This document shows positions 25,134 to 33,634 of a stretch of 64,000 nt of DNA, piece by piece. The first letter of the stretch is position 1, and each line of letters begins with the position of its first letter. Origin of the DNA: Rhizobiales bacterium Ga0077545. Its GTDB lineage: Bacteria > Pseudomonadota > Alphaproteobacteria > Rhizobiales > Methylopilaceae. The notes under the pieces were generated by a model, which saw only the letters and a list, made by a program, of their open reading frames with translations, ran no database searches and was not told where the DNA came from. The stretch covers positions 1-64,000 of the forward strand of contig LNEV01000007.1 of the NCBI GenBank assembly GCA_001464335.1. Direction: 5' to 3'. The position numbers and the translations under genes are program-made.

Positions 25134-25171
25134 ATTCGTCTCCAGAAAGCCGCTTTAGAAGCCGCTCCTAC

Positions 25172-27193
25172 TCAGCGCACCATGCCCAGGGCTTCCTGCA
25201 GCATCTCGTCGGCGGTCGAGACGATGCGGGTGTTCGCTGAATAGGCCTGCTGGGTGACAATGAGCTTGGTGAACTCGTCCGCGATGTCGGTGTTCGATCC
25301 TTCGAGCGAGGAACCGATGATCGTGCCCGGCGCGCCGGGGATCGGAGGACCGGATTCGTAGGTCGCCTGGAAAGCACCGCCGTCCAGACGCTTCAGCGCG
25401 TTGTCGGCGTTGAAGAAGACCGTGGGAATTTCGGCGATGTCGGCCATCTGCCCGTTCGAATAGAAGGCTGTTATGCGTCCGCCGTCCGAAATCTGCACGC
25501 GAACCACTTCACCGGCGCGATAGCCGTCCTGGTTCAGCGTAATGATCTTTGCCGTGTTGGGATTGTCCGCCGAATATTGCGTGAGGCCCGTCGAGCCGTG
25601 CGACAAAGTCACATCGCCGACCGGCACGCCATCGACCGTCAAATCGTTGATGGTGGTCGTCGCGAAAGGCGGCGTGAGCTGGCTGTTCACGAAGGTGAAA
25701 TCCTGCCCCACATTGGTCCACATTGGTTCGGTGCCGGTGGCGTTGCTGTCGGATTTGTAGAACAGGTTCCAGGTGTCCTGGCCGCCCTCGGTAGCACTGT
25801 CGACCTTGGCCCAGCGCAACTGCACCTGCACCGGCGTGCCCTGCGCATCATAGATGGTGATCGCATCGCCCGAGATGGACTGGGCTTCGAAGATCGCGGA
25901 TTCGTTTGCCTGCACAGAGCCCATGGTCGCGAGCGGCGTGGGCGCTCCGTTACCGATGCCGAGCGTCGCCGCGCCCGCACCGGATGCGGTGAGCGTGTGG
26001 TTGGGGCTGTCCGATGTGATGACGAGCTGGTTGCCGCCGGTAATCGATGCGGTGATGCCGTCGAGATCGGCGTTGTCGTTGATGGCGGCCATCAGCGAGG
26101 CCAGGTTGTTGTAATCGTTCGCACCCCCGGCATTGCTGATGTTGAAGCTGACGGAGGCGCCGCCGTTGACCTGCAGCGTCAGCGCGCTGTTGTTCGCCAC
26201 ATAGCCCGGGCCTCCGGCCGGAGTGACCCCGCCATTGGTGGCGGCGACGGCGCTCGCACCCGCGCCGCCGACCAGAACGGCGGTCGTGGTGCCCGACGGC
26301 GTGGTTTCGGTGATGTCGATTGCGGCCGTGCCTGCGGTGGTCGTGGAGGAGACCGTGAAGCCGGTCACCCCCGCCGTCGCCAGGGCGGAGTTGATTTGCG
26401 CAATGATTTCGGCGTCGTCGACCGTGCCGCTCACATCGGTGTCTGCGAGTGTGATGGTCTGTCCGGCAACGGTGAACGAGGTGCCGATCGCGTTCGGAGC
26501 CGAGAACGTCGTTGTCGCGGCCGTCGGCGTTCCACCCGCCGCGTTTGTCAGGTCGGCACCGTTCGTCACGGCAACGCCGGTCTGTACGAAGGGAATGAGC
26601 GAACCGACGGTGCGCGGATCGTTGGCATAATCGCTCGGCTGCACGAGCCCGCTGGTCGGCGAAAGCGGAAGATTGCCGCGATAGGTGATGACGGAGGTCG
26701 CGCGGGCGGGAAGGATGTCGTTCGTCAGCGGCATGACTTCCGGCACGCTGCCGGAGACGTTGCCCGTGGCGCGGTCGATGGGGAGAAGCTTCAGGTAATA
26801 GCCAGCGCCGTTGACGAGGAAGCCATTCTTGTCGATCTCGAAGTCACCGCGGCGGGTGTACGTATCGGTGCCGGAAAACAGCGGCTGCCCGTCTGAGGTT
26901 CCCGTCGCGGTCGAGACGACGAAATAGCCGTCGCCATTCATCGCCATATAGGTCGCGTTCGAGGCCGACTGGATATCGCCCTGCACGGTGTTGGTCGCGC
27001 GGCTCTGGGAAATGACGGCGCCCGCCACCTGACGGGAGGGGATGTTGTCGGGGATGAGATCGGTGAAGCTCGTATCCGTCCGCTTGAAGGCGGTCGTCTG
27101 CGAGTTCGCGATATTGCCCGAAATGTTCTCGAGCGCGTAGGACTGCGCTCTCAGCCCCGAAACCGCGGTGGTCAGTGCCCCGAAGATACCCAT
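25172..27193 (-). CDS. flgE: Flagellar hook protein FlgE, enlarged
   Basis: A 673-residue hook subunit. The N-terminus is MGIFGALTTAVSGLRAQSYALENISGNIANSQTTAFK-like and the C-terminus EFTKLIVTQQAYSANTRIVSTADEMLQEALGMVR. The hook-specific inserts are long (for example LTLQVNGGASVSFNISNAGG ... ITASITGGNQLVITSDSP), so the protein exceeds the usual 400-590 residues. I chose the ATG at 27193, with GGGAG upstream; the frame is open another 65 codons without conservation. A -24/-12 promoter and an FlbD-like palindrome lie upstream. Confidence 0.95.
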   Translation of the reverse strand: MGIFGALTTAVSGLRAQSYALENISGNIANSQTTAFKRTDTSFTDLIPDNIPSRQVAGAVISQSRATNTVQGDIQSASNATYMAMNGDGYFVVSTATGTSDGQPLFSGTDTYTRRGDFEIDKNGFLVNGAGYYLKLLPIDRATGNVSGSVPEVMPLTNDILPARATSVITYRGNLPLSPTSGLVQPSDYANDPRTVGSLIPFVQTGVAVTNGADLTNAAGGTPTAATTTFSAPNAIGTSFTVAGQTITLADTDVSGTVDDAEIIAQINSALATAGVTGFTVSSTTTAGTAAIDITETTPSGTTTAVLVGGAGASAVAATNGGVTPAGGPGYVANNSALTLQVNGGASVSFNISNAGGANDYNNLASLMAAINDNADLDGITASITGGNQLVITSDSPNHTLTASGAGAATLGIGNGAPTPLATMGSVQANESAIFEAQSISGDAITIYDAQGTPVQVQLRWAKVDSATEGGQDTWNLFYKSDSNATGTEPMWTNVGQDFTFVNSQLTPPFATTTINDLTVDGVPVGDVTLSHGSTGLTQYSADNPNTAKIITLNQDGYRAGEVVRVQISDGGRITAFYSNGQMADIAEIPTVFFNADNALKRLDGGAFQATYESGPPIPGAPGTIIGSSLEGSNTDIADEFTKLIVTQQAYSANTRIVSTADEMLQEALGMVR

Positions 27194-27256
27194 AATCGTC
27201 TCCCGATGGACCGGCGCCGCCCGAGCGGGGCCGAAATCATTGCCTGTCAGGGGATC

Positions 27257-27272
27257 TGCAAACGGGGGGCCA
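27257..27272 (-). promoter_or_regulatory. Sigma-54-type promoter of flgE
   Basis: On the minus strand TGGCCCC-CCGT-TTGCA matches TGGCACG-N4-TTGCA with the invariant GG and GC at the right distance and a perfect -12 box. It lies 64-79 bp before the flgE start. Confidence 0.7.
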
Positions 27273-27347
27273 GATACTGACTCCTGAAAAATCAATAACT
27301 TAGTCGTGAACGATCCATATTGAGGGTGGAAGTTTCGACCCGGTCCC

Positions 27348-27360
27348 GGCAGATTCTGCC
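27348..27360. promoter_or_regulatory. FlbD/ftr-like palindrome upstream of flgE
   Basis: GGCAGA-T-TCTGCC is a perfect 13-bp palindrome of the same length and form as those before flgF and flgI (GGCARA-N-TYTGCC). It lies 155 bp upstream of flgE and 76 bp upstream of its -24 element, a typical enhancer distance. Confidence 0.6.
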
Positions 27361-27421
27361 CGGTCGGAATGCCTCGGAACCGCCGCACATTTCGCTACAT
27401 CAGACGGCAGAGGAGAATGTC

Positions 27422-28531
27422 ATGAACCGGTCTGTTGCGTTTGCCCTTGTCGCCGTCCTTACCCCGCTTTGTCTTCCCGCCGCGGCCCAGGAAACCACCA
27501 AAATCGCCACCGAAACTCTCGCGAGCGGCCTCAAGAATCCCTGGGGTCTCGCATTCCTGCCCGACGGGCGCATGCTGGTGACCGAACGTGCCGGGCGCCT
27601 CCTGCTTGTGGCAAGCAATGGCGAGAAGACACGGATCGAGGGCACGCCCGACGTCTACGCCCGCGGCCAGGGCGGCCTGCTCGATGTCGCGACCGACCCG
27701 GATTTCGCGAGCAACCGTTTTGTCTACCTCAGCTATGCCGAGACCGGGGCGATGGGCGTTGGAACCGCCGTCATGCGCGGCGTTCTGTCCGAAGACTTCA
27801 AGAAATTCGAGAAAAAACAGGTCATCTTCCGTCAGGCGCCGAAGGTCTCCGGCAACAATCATTTCGGCTCGCGCCTCGTCTTCGCACGCGACGGCAAGCT
27901 GTTCATCACGCTCGGAGATCGGTTCGCGCAGCGCGACAGCGCGCAGGATCTCGGCACGACGATCGGCAAGGTCGTGCGCATCAACAAGGACGGGACCATT
28001 CCCGAAGACAATCCCTTCGTCGGCCGGGCGGGCGCGCTCAAGGAAATCTGGTCGTACGGACACCGCAACATCCAGGGCGCGGCGCTGCATCCCGACACCG
28101 GCGCTCTTTTCACGGCGGAACACGGCGCGCGCGGCGGCGACGAACTTAACAAGCCGGAAGCGGGAAAGAATTACGGCTGGCCGGTCATTTCCTACGGCGT
28201 GAACTATGACGGCTCGAAGATCGGCGAAGGCACCGAAAAGCCGGGCCTGGAGCAGCCGCTGAAATATTGGGATCCGAGCTTCGCTCCGTCGGGCCTTGCC
28301 TTCTACACCGGCGACCGCTTCGCCAACTGGAAGGGCGATCTGTTCATCGGCGGTCTGTCCGGCATGCGACTCGTGCGCGTGGATATGGACGGCGAAAAAC
28401 CCGGCGCGGAAGAAATCCTGCTTGGAGATCTCGGCGAGCGCATACGCGACGTCGTTCAGGGGCCGGATGGCCTCCTTTACCTTCTGACCGACGATCAGGA
28501 CGGCAAAGTGCTGCGCCTGACACCTGGCTGA
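27422..28531 (+). CDS. PQQ-dependent sugar dehydrogenase family protein
   Basis: A 369-residue soluble periplasmic protein of the aldose sugar dehydrogenase (Asd/YliI) beta-propeller family. It has a signal peptide (VAFALVAVLTPLCLPAAAQ), then ETLASGLKNPWGLAFLPDGRMLVTERAGRL, NNHFGSRLVFARDGKLFITLGDR, SYGHRNIQGAALHP and GARGGDELNKPEAGKNYGWPVISYG, all conserved in the family. Such enzymes oxidise aldoses using PQQ and Ca2+; the natural substrate is open. GAGGAG precedes the ATG at 27422. It stands alone, divergent from flgE, with a terminator behind it. Confidence 0.9.
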   Translation: MNRSVAFALVAVLTPLCLPAAAQETTKIATETLASGLKNPWGLAFLPDGRMLVTERAGRLLLVASNGEKTRIEGTPDVYARGQGGLLDVATDPDFASNRFVYLSYAETGAMGVGTAVMRGVLSEDFKKFEKKQVIFRQAPKVSGNNHFGSRLVFARDGKLFITLGDRFAQRDSAQDLGTTIGKVVRINKDGTIPEDNPFVGRAGALKEIWSYGHRNIQGAALHPDTGALFTAEHGARGGDELNKPEAGKNYGWPVISYGVNYDGSKIGEGTEKPGLEQPLKYWDPSFAPSGLAFYTGDRFANWKGDLFIGGLSGMRLVRVDMDGEKPGAEEILLGDLGERIRDVVQGPDGLLYLLTDDQDGKVLRLTPG

Positions 28532-28554
28532 CTCAAAGCCCGCTTCGGGCACAC

Positions 28555-28588
28555 AAAAGCCCGCGGCCTCCCGCGGGCTTTTTGCTTT
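28555..28588 (+). terminator. Terminator of the sugar dehydrogenase gene
   Basis: Perfect 12-bp arms (28555-28566 and 28571-28582, AAAAGCCCGCGG) with loop CCTC and a T-run. A smaller hairpin GCCCG-CTT-CGGGC precedes it at 28538-28550. Confidence 0.9.
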
Positions 28589-28796
28589 CGGCTACGCGTC
28601 CAAGCAACGCATGTAACTATAAAAAGCCGCAAATGTATTTCTCAGCACATGGAATGTGGTGCGCAAAATACCACGCTTTATTACTCCGAAGGGACGAGTT
28701 GACGAGGGTAACGCATGCCAAAATCTTGTGCTACGTCTGACCTGCAAGCCGACGTCACAACGATAAATGTTCATACGCGAACAGTCGGAGATTCCA

Positions 28797-30968
28797 TTGC
28801 GCGCCATTACCTCGAACGGCATTCAGATCGATCAGGACCTTGCCGCCTTCATCGAGACCGAGGTTCTTCCCGGAACGGAGGTCGACCGCGACGATTTCTG
28901 GCGCGGGTTCAACGCGCTTGTCGAAGAGTTCGAGCCGCGCAACCGCGCGCTCATGGAGCAGCGGGCGCAGTTTCAGGAAAGACTGGACGCCTATTTCCAT
29001 GCACACCGCGCGTCTCCCACGAGCACGGACGAGCAGCTCGCCTTTCTCAAGGAGATCGGCTATGTCGCCCCGGAGCCAGGCCCCTTCCTTGTCGGTACGT
29101 CCGGTCTCGACGCTGAAGTCCGCGCAATTCCGGGGCCGCAGCTCGTCGTCCCTCTCAGCAATGCGCGCTATCTGCTCAACGCCGCCAATGCGCGCTGGGT
29201 TAGCCTCTACGATGCGCTGTACGGCACCGACGCCCTTCTTCCCGTGGAAGATATGGCGCCAAGCGGGTTCGACACCGCACGTGCCACGCGCGTCGTGTCC
29301 TATGTACAGGAATTCCTGAACCGCATCATGCCTCTGCGGGAAGGTGATCACGCGGAGGTCGAGCGGTATTTCGTCGAGGGCGGCTGGCTCTGCTGTCGCC
29401 TGAGAGACGGCACTCTGGCCGAACCGTCGAACGCCGATGTCTTCGCCGGATATCAAGGCACACCGGAAAACCCGGATGCGATTTTGCTGAAGCACCACCG
29501 GCTTCATATCGAACTCGTCATCGACCGGACCTCGCCCGTCGGCCAGCTCAGCGCGGCGGGCGTGTCGGACGTTATTGTCGAGGCCGCGATCACCGCGATC
29601 ACCGATGCGGAAGACAGCGTCGCCGCCGTCGATGCCGCGGACAAAATCCTCATCTACCGCAATCTCCTCGGCCTGATGAACGGAACCCTCAGCGTCACAT
29701 TCCCCAAAGGCGCGGAGACGATCACCCGCACACTGAACAAAGATCGCATGTTCACGGCACCGTCCGGCGAGCCATTGGCGCTCAAGGGAACAAGCCTGCT
29801 TCTCGTTCGCAATGTCGGCCAGCACATGCCGACGGACATGGTGCGCGACCCAGACGGCACGGATGTGTGCGAAGCTCTGGTCGATGCGGTCGTGACCGTC
29901 CTGATCGCGCTCCACGATCTGCGCGGTCCGCACAAGGGCACCAACAGCCGTTCAGGCTCGATCTATGTGGTCAAGCCGAAGATGCAGGGACCGGACGAGG
30001 TGCAGCTCGCCGTCGATCTCTTTGCACGGATTGAGGAGATGTACGGACTGCCCGACAAGACGATCAAGATCGGCATCATGGACGAGGAGCGGCGCATGAG
30101 CGCCAATCTTCTTGCCGCCGTGCATGTCGCGCGCGAGCGCGTCTTCTTCATCAATACGGGCTTCCTCGATCGCACCGGCGACGAGATCCATTCGATCATG
30201 GAGGCCGGCCCGGTCGTTCCGAAGGCCGACATGAAAAAGAGCGCCTGGCTTGCGAGCTATGAGAGCCGCAACGTCGCGCTCGGCCTCATGACGGGACTGG
30301 AACTGAAGGGCCAGATCGGCAAAGGCATGTGGACGGCAACGGACCGCATGGCCGACATGCTCGACCAGAAAGCCTCGCACATCCTGCAGGGCGCCAGCAC
30401 GTCATGGGTGCCCTCGCCGACCGCTGCGGCCCTGCATGCCCTGCACTACCATCGCTACAGCGTGGAAGAGCGCCAGAGCACTCTGAAATCCCTGTTTCCG
30501 ATGCCGGTCACGGCTATGCTCGCCCTTCCGCTTGCCAAAGCCCGGGATCTCGAACGCTCCGCCGTTCTGCGCGAGCTCGACAACAATGTTCAGGGCATTC
30601 TCGGTTATGTCGTCCGCTGGATCGACCAGGGCGTCGGCTGTTCCAAGGTGCCCGACATCAACGGCGTCGGCCTGATGGAAGACCGCGCGACCTTGCGCAT
30701 TTCCAGTCAGCACATCGCCAACTGGCTGCTGCACGATGTCGTGTCGGAACAGGATGTCGATGAAAGTCTGCGGCGCATGGCGGGTCTGGTCGACGCACAG
30801 AACGCGGATGACGCAGGCTACACCCCGATGGCGCCGGACTTCGACGGCATCGCGTTCACGACGGCCCGCCGCCTCATCCTCGAAGGCCGCGCGCAGCCGG
30901 GCGGTTACACCGAATACATCCTGCACGCCGGGCGCCGCGCCCGAAAGAGGGAATTGAGCGGAGCGTAA
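28797..30968 (+). CDS. glcB: Malate synthase G
   Basis: A 723-residue enzyme that condenses glyoxylate and acetyl-CoA to malate in the glyoxylate route. Family segments are clear: LVVPLSNARYLLNAANARWVSLYDALYGTD, RNVGQHMPTDMV, GSIYVVKPKMQGPDEV, IKIGIMDEERR, FINTGFLDRTGDEIHS, WIDQGVGCSKVPDINGVGLMEDRATLRISSQH with the catalytic Asp in KVPD. I prefer the TTG at 28797: GGAG lies 6 nt before it and the length then equals the usual 723; the ATG at 28767 adds ten residues and has no ribosome-binding site. No isocitrate lyase gene is in the window. Confidence 0.95.
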   Translation: MRAITSNGIQIDQDLAAFIETEVLPGTEVDRDDFWRGFNALVEEFEPRNRALMEQRAQFQERLDAYFHAHRASPTSTDEQLAFLKEIGYVAPEPGPFLVGTSGLDAEVRAIPGPQLVVPLSNARYLLNAANARWVSLYDALYGTDALLPVEDMAPSGFDTARATRVVSYVQEFLNRIMPLREGDHAEVERYFVEGGWLCCRLRDGTLAEPSNADVFAGYQGTPENPDAILLKHHRLHIELVIDRTSPVGQLSAAGVSDVIVEAAITAITDAEDSVAAVDAADKILIYRNLLGLMNGTLSVTFPKGAETITRTLNKDRMFTAPSGEPLALKGTSLLLVRNVGQHMPTDMVRDPDGTDVCEALVDAVVTVLIALHDLRGPHKGTNSRSGSIYVVKPKMQGPDEVQLAVDLFARIEEMYGLPDKTIKIGIMDEERRMSANLLAAVHVARERVFFINTGFLDRTGDEIHSIMEAGPVVPKADMKKSAWLASYESRNVALGLMTGLELKGQIGKGMWTATDRMADMLDQKASHILQGASTSWVPSPTAAALHALHYHRYSVEERQSTLKSLFPMPVTAMLALPLAKARDLERSAVLRELDNNVQGILGYVVRWIDQGVGCSKVPDINGVGLMEDRATLRISSQHIANWLLHDVVSEQDVDESLRRMAGLVDAQNADDAGYTPMAPDFDGIAFTTARRLILEGRAQPGGYTEYILHAGRRARKRELSGA

Positions 30969-30986
30969 GGCCGGGCTCGCCCGGCC
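30969..30986. terminator. Hairpin between glcB and the SulP gene
   Basis: GGCCGGG-CTCG-CCCGGCC directly after the glcB stop, without a T-run. It lies between two convergent genes and may end both transcripts weakly. Confidence 0.45.
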
Positions 30987-31000
30987 CCGCGCTCCGCCGA

Positions 31001-32473
31001 TCAGTGCGGACGCGCCACGGCGCCTTCGCTTTTGTCGTGCGTGCCGAAACGGTCGATCATGGTCGCGCTTGCCTCGTTCAGGCCGATGACCATGACCGTC
31101 GCGCCCTTGGACCTCATGCGGAACACCACCTTGTCGAGAGCCCCGACCGCCGTGATGTCCCAGAAATGAGCGCGGCTGACATCGATGGTCACACGCTCCG
31201 GCACCTCTTCCATGACCAATGCCGCTGCGAACGCCTCGGCCGATGCGAAGAATATCTGTCCATAGACATTCCAGACCACCGCGCCGTCCGCATCGATCCG
31301 CTCGACCTGAACGAGCCGCGCCACCTTGCCGGCGAAGAACACACCGGACAGCAGCACTCCGACGAGGACGCCCTGCGCAAGGTCATGCGTCGTAACGACG
31401 GTCGCGACCGTCGCCGACATGACCACGGACGACTGCCAGGGATTGACGCGCAGTTCGAGGATCGAACGCCACGAAAAGGTGGAGATCGACACCATGATCA
31501 TCACCGCCACAAGCGCGGCCATGGGGATGATGCGGACGATGTCGTCGAGCACAAGGATTAGAAAGAGAAGAAACGCGCCCGCCACGAAGGTCGAAAGCCG
31601 TCCCCTGCCCCCGGATGTCACATTGATGACGGACTGGCCGATCATGGCGCAGCCGCCCATGCCGCCGATCAGCGCCGAGGCGATGTTGCTCGTCCCCTGA
31701 CCGAAGCATTCGCGGTTCTTGCTGCTCGGCGTATCCGTCATGTCATCGATGATCTGTGCCGTGAGCAGGCTCTCGAGAAGCCCGACAAGGGCGAGCGTCA
31801 CCGAATAGGGGAAAATGATCGTCAGCGTTTCCCAGGTCAGCGGCACCTGCGGCAGCGCAAAGACCGGCAGCGTGCCCGGAAGCTCTCCCAGATCGCCCAC
31901 CGTCCGCACATCGATGCCGAACCACAGAACGACGCCCGTAAGAGCGGCAATCGCGACGAGCGGTGACGGAACGGTCTTTGTAAGGAGAGGAAAGAGATAG
32001 ATGATGCCAAGGCCCGCGGCGACGAGCGCGTAGGTTTCCATGGGCATGCCGGTCAGTTCCGGCAATTGGGCCATGAAGATCAGGATCGCCAGTGCATTGA
32101 CGAAACCGGTTATGACCGAGCGGGACACGAAGCGCATCAAACGGCCGAGCTTGAGAAAACCCGCCCCGATCTGGAGCACACCCATCAGGATCGTCGCCGC
32201 GAACAGATATTCGAGTCCGTGATCGCGCACGAGGCCGACCATCAGGATCGCGGTCGCGGCGGTCGCCGCAGAAATCATTCCGGGCCGCCCGCCGGTGAAA
32301 GCAGACACGCAGGCGATGGCGAACGACGCGTACAGGCCGACCTTGGGATCGACCCCCGCGATCACCGAAAAGCCGATGGCTTCGGGAATGAGGGCAAGGG
32401 CGACCACGATGCCGGACAGCACGTCGCGCCCTGGATTGGAAAACCATTCTCGGGTGTATTTTTGAAAGGTCAT
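31001..32473 (-). CDS. SulP family anion transporter with STAS domain
   Basis: A 490-residue inner-membrane transporter with about 10-12 helices. It starts with the SulP signature ([36 protein letters not shown]), includes the SLC26-type segment [34 protein letters not shown] and ends with a STAS domain (about 390-480, [23 protein letters not shown]). Members carry sulfate, bicarbonate or other anions; the BicA-like length and the absence of sulfate genes nearby do not decide between them. It has no operon partner. Confidence 0.85.
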   Translation of the reverse strand: MTFQKYTREWFSNPGRDVLSGIVVALALIPEAIGFSVIAGVDPKVGLYASFAIACVSAFTGGRPGMISAATAATAILMVGLVRDHGLEYLFAATILMGVLQIGAGFLKLGRLMRFVSRSVITGFVNALAILIFMAQLPELTGMPMETYALVAAGLGIIYLFPLLTKTVPSPLVAIAALTGVVLWFGIDVRTVGDLGELPGTLPVFALPQVPLTWETLTIIFPYSVTLALVGLLESLLTAQIIDDMTDTPSSKNRECFGQGTSNIASALIGGMGGCAMIGQSVINVTSGGRGRLSTFVAGAFLLFLILVLDDIVRIIPMAALVAVMIMVSISTFSWRSILELRVNPWQSSVVMSATVATVVTTHDLAQGVLVGVLLSGVFFAGKVARLVQVERIDADGAVVWNVYGQIFFASAEAFAAALVMEEVPERVTIDVSRAHFWDITAVGALDKVVFRMRSKGATVMVIGLNEASATMIDRFGTHDKSEGAVARPH

Positions 32474-32675
32474 GTCAGTTTCCGCAGAGCACCACGACGG
32501 CCCGGGACTGATCAGTCCCGTTCAGCGAACATCGCGGCGGTTGCGTGGTCCGGCGGATTGGCGGCCGGAAGAGCCACCCGGGATTTCACCGGGTCCAGTC
32601 GAATAAGTGTCTGATATACGAACAGGTATACCAAGAAAAGAGGCGTTATCGCCGCGATCCGGCTCGCTGTGACGT

Positions 32676-32701
32676 GGAACTTTGACGGCTCACGTGACGT
32701 T
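32676..32701 (+). promoter_or_regulatory. EcfG (general stress response) promoter
   Basis: GGAAC (32676-32680), 17-nt spacer, CGTT (32698-32701): an exact match to the GGAAC-N16/17-CGTT consensus of the alphaproteobacterial stress sigma factor EcfG. It lies 32 bp before the ATG of the 56-residue membrane protein gene, the right distance for its promoter. Confidence 0.7.
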
Positions 32702-32715
32702 CTGGGTAACGTCAC
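32694..32715. promoter_or_regulatory. Inverted repeat over the EcfG -10 element
   Basis: GTGACGTT (32694-32701) and AACGTCAC (32708-32715) are perfect 8-bp arms around a 6-nt spacer. It overlaps the -10 box and the likely transcription start, so it could be a repressor operator or a leader hairpin. Confidence 0.5.
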
Positions 32716-32732
32716 TTATGGGGAGAGAGAGA

Positions 32733-32903
32733 ATGCGCGTCGGCAAACCTTCTGCGGTCATGTTCATCGTGTCGTGCGTGCTGGCGGCGCTTGCCGTCCT
32801 TGCAATGATCACCTCCATTCCCGTCGTCGACGGAAACGAATTCATCGTCATGTTCGCAGCATGGGCCGTGCTGGCCTTCTCGACCGTCGTCCGCGGAATC
32901 TAG
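32733..32903 (+). CDS. 56-residue two-helix membrane protein (stress-promoter linked)
   Basis: A 56-residue protein with two transmembrane helices (about residues 9-27 and 35-53) joined by a short loop with SIPVVDGNEF. GGGAGAGAGAGA directly precedes the ATG. The gene follows an EcfG-type promoter, so it is probably induced in stationary phase or under stress. It has exactly the same length and topology as the gene at 33406, with shared positions (P6, F11, IP at 29-30), so the two look like paralogues. I do not recognise a family or function. Confidence 0.65.
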   Translation: MRVGKPSAVMFIVSCVLAALAVLAMITSIPVVDGNEFIVMFAAWAVLAFSTVVRGI

Positions 32904-32912
32904 CGGCTGTTC

Positions 32913-33266
32913 TCACCATTTCTGGAAGATGAACCAGGCGCCGGCCGCGATCAGCGCAAAGCCCACGGCGTGGTTCCAGGACAGGCTTTCCTTCAGGTAG
33001 AGAACCGAAAATCCGGCGAAGACCAGAAGTGTAATGACTTCCTGCATGGTCTTCAGTTCGGCCGCCGAATAGACCTGATGGCCGATGCGGTTGGCCGGAA
33101 CCGCGAAGCAATATTCGACGAAGGCGATGCCCCAGCTGGCGAGAATCACCCAGACGAGCGGTGTGCTGGTGAACTTCAGATGCCCATACCAGGCGAAGGT
33201 CATGAACAGGTTGGAGCAGACCAGAAGCAGGATGGGGGCGACATAAGGCGATGCAAAGACGGACAT
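32913..33266 (-). CDS. DMT family protein (DUF486)
   Basis: A 117-residue membrane protein with four helices. The pattern YVAPILLLVCSNLFMTFAWYGHLKF ... SWGIAFVEYCFAVPANRIGHQVYSAAELKTMQEVITLLVFAGFSVLYLKE is that of the DUF486 branch of the drug/metabolite transporter superfamily, which is half the size of full transporters and probably dimerises. The substrate is unknown. I chose the ATG at 33266, where the conserved part starts; the frame continues 15 codons upstream. It is convergent with, and 9 bp from, the stress-linked 56-residue gene. Confidence 0.82.
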   Translation of the reverse strand: MSVFASPYVAPILLLVCSNLFMTFAWYGHLKFTSTPLVWVILASWGIAFVEYCFAVPANRIGHQVYSAAELKTMQEVITLLVFAGFSVLYLKESLSWNHAVGFALIAAGAWFIFQKW

Positions 33267-33405
33267 ATTCAGCTTTCGTCTGAGAGGGAATTCACAGGCT
33301 CGGCGCGCCAATGGCGATGAGAGCGGCGTTGTGATTAGATTCTGCCGTGCGGCTGCGCCGCTTAATGGCAGTCCGCATCAAGGCAACAAAAAACGGGGGA
33401 CTTTC

Positions 33406-33576
33406 ATGCATCTTTCAGCTCCTACCCAGCCGGTCTTTCTCATCTCGCTCGTGGTCGGCGTGCTTGCCATCCTCGGGCTGTTCGTCGTCATACCCTTCGT
33501 GTCCGCCAATGCGGTCTGGCTCCTGATTGCGGCTTTCGCGCTGCTCGCGCTCGGCAATCTTCTCCGCAATCTTTAG
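33406..33576 (+). CDS. 56-residue two-helix membrane protein (second copy)
   Basis: A 56-residue protein with two hydrophobic helices (about 10-32 and 36-53) and a loop VIPFVSANAV. GGGGGA lies 5 nt before the ATG. It aligns without gaps to the 56-residue protein at 32733 (P6, F11, I29-P30, similar hydrophobic blocks, C-terminal R-N/G-L/I). There is no EcfG-type promoter upstream here. Function unknown. Confidence 0.6.
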   Translation: MHLSAPTQPVFLISLVVGVLAILGLFVVIPFVSANAVWLLIAAFALLALGNLLRNL

Positions 33577-33588
33577 GCATCTCTGGCA

Positions 33589-33620
33589 AGACGCCGGACG
33601 GCCCGCGCCGCCCGGCGTCT
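33589..33620. terminator. Hairpin between convergent genes
   Basis: AGACGCCGG (33589-33597) and its complement (33612-33620) form a 9-bp stem with a GC-rich 14-nt loop. It sits between the small membrane gene and the purine permease gene; no T-run. Confidence 0.45.
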
Positions 33621-33634
33621 GTGCGTGAAATCTT

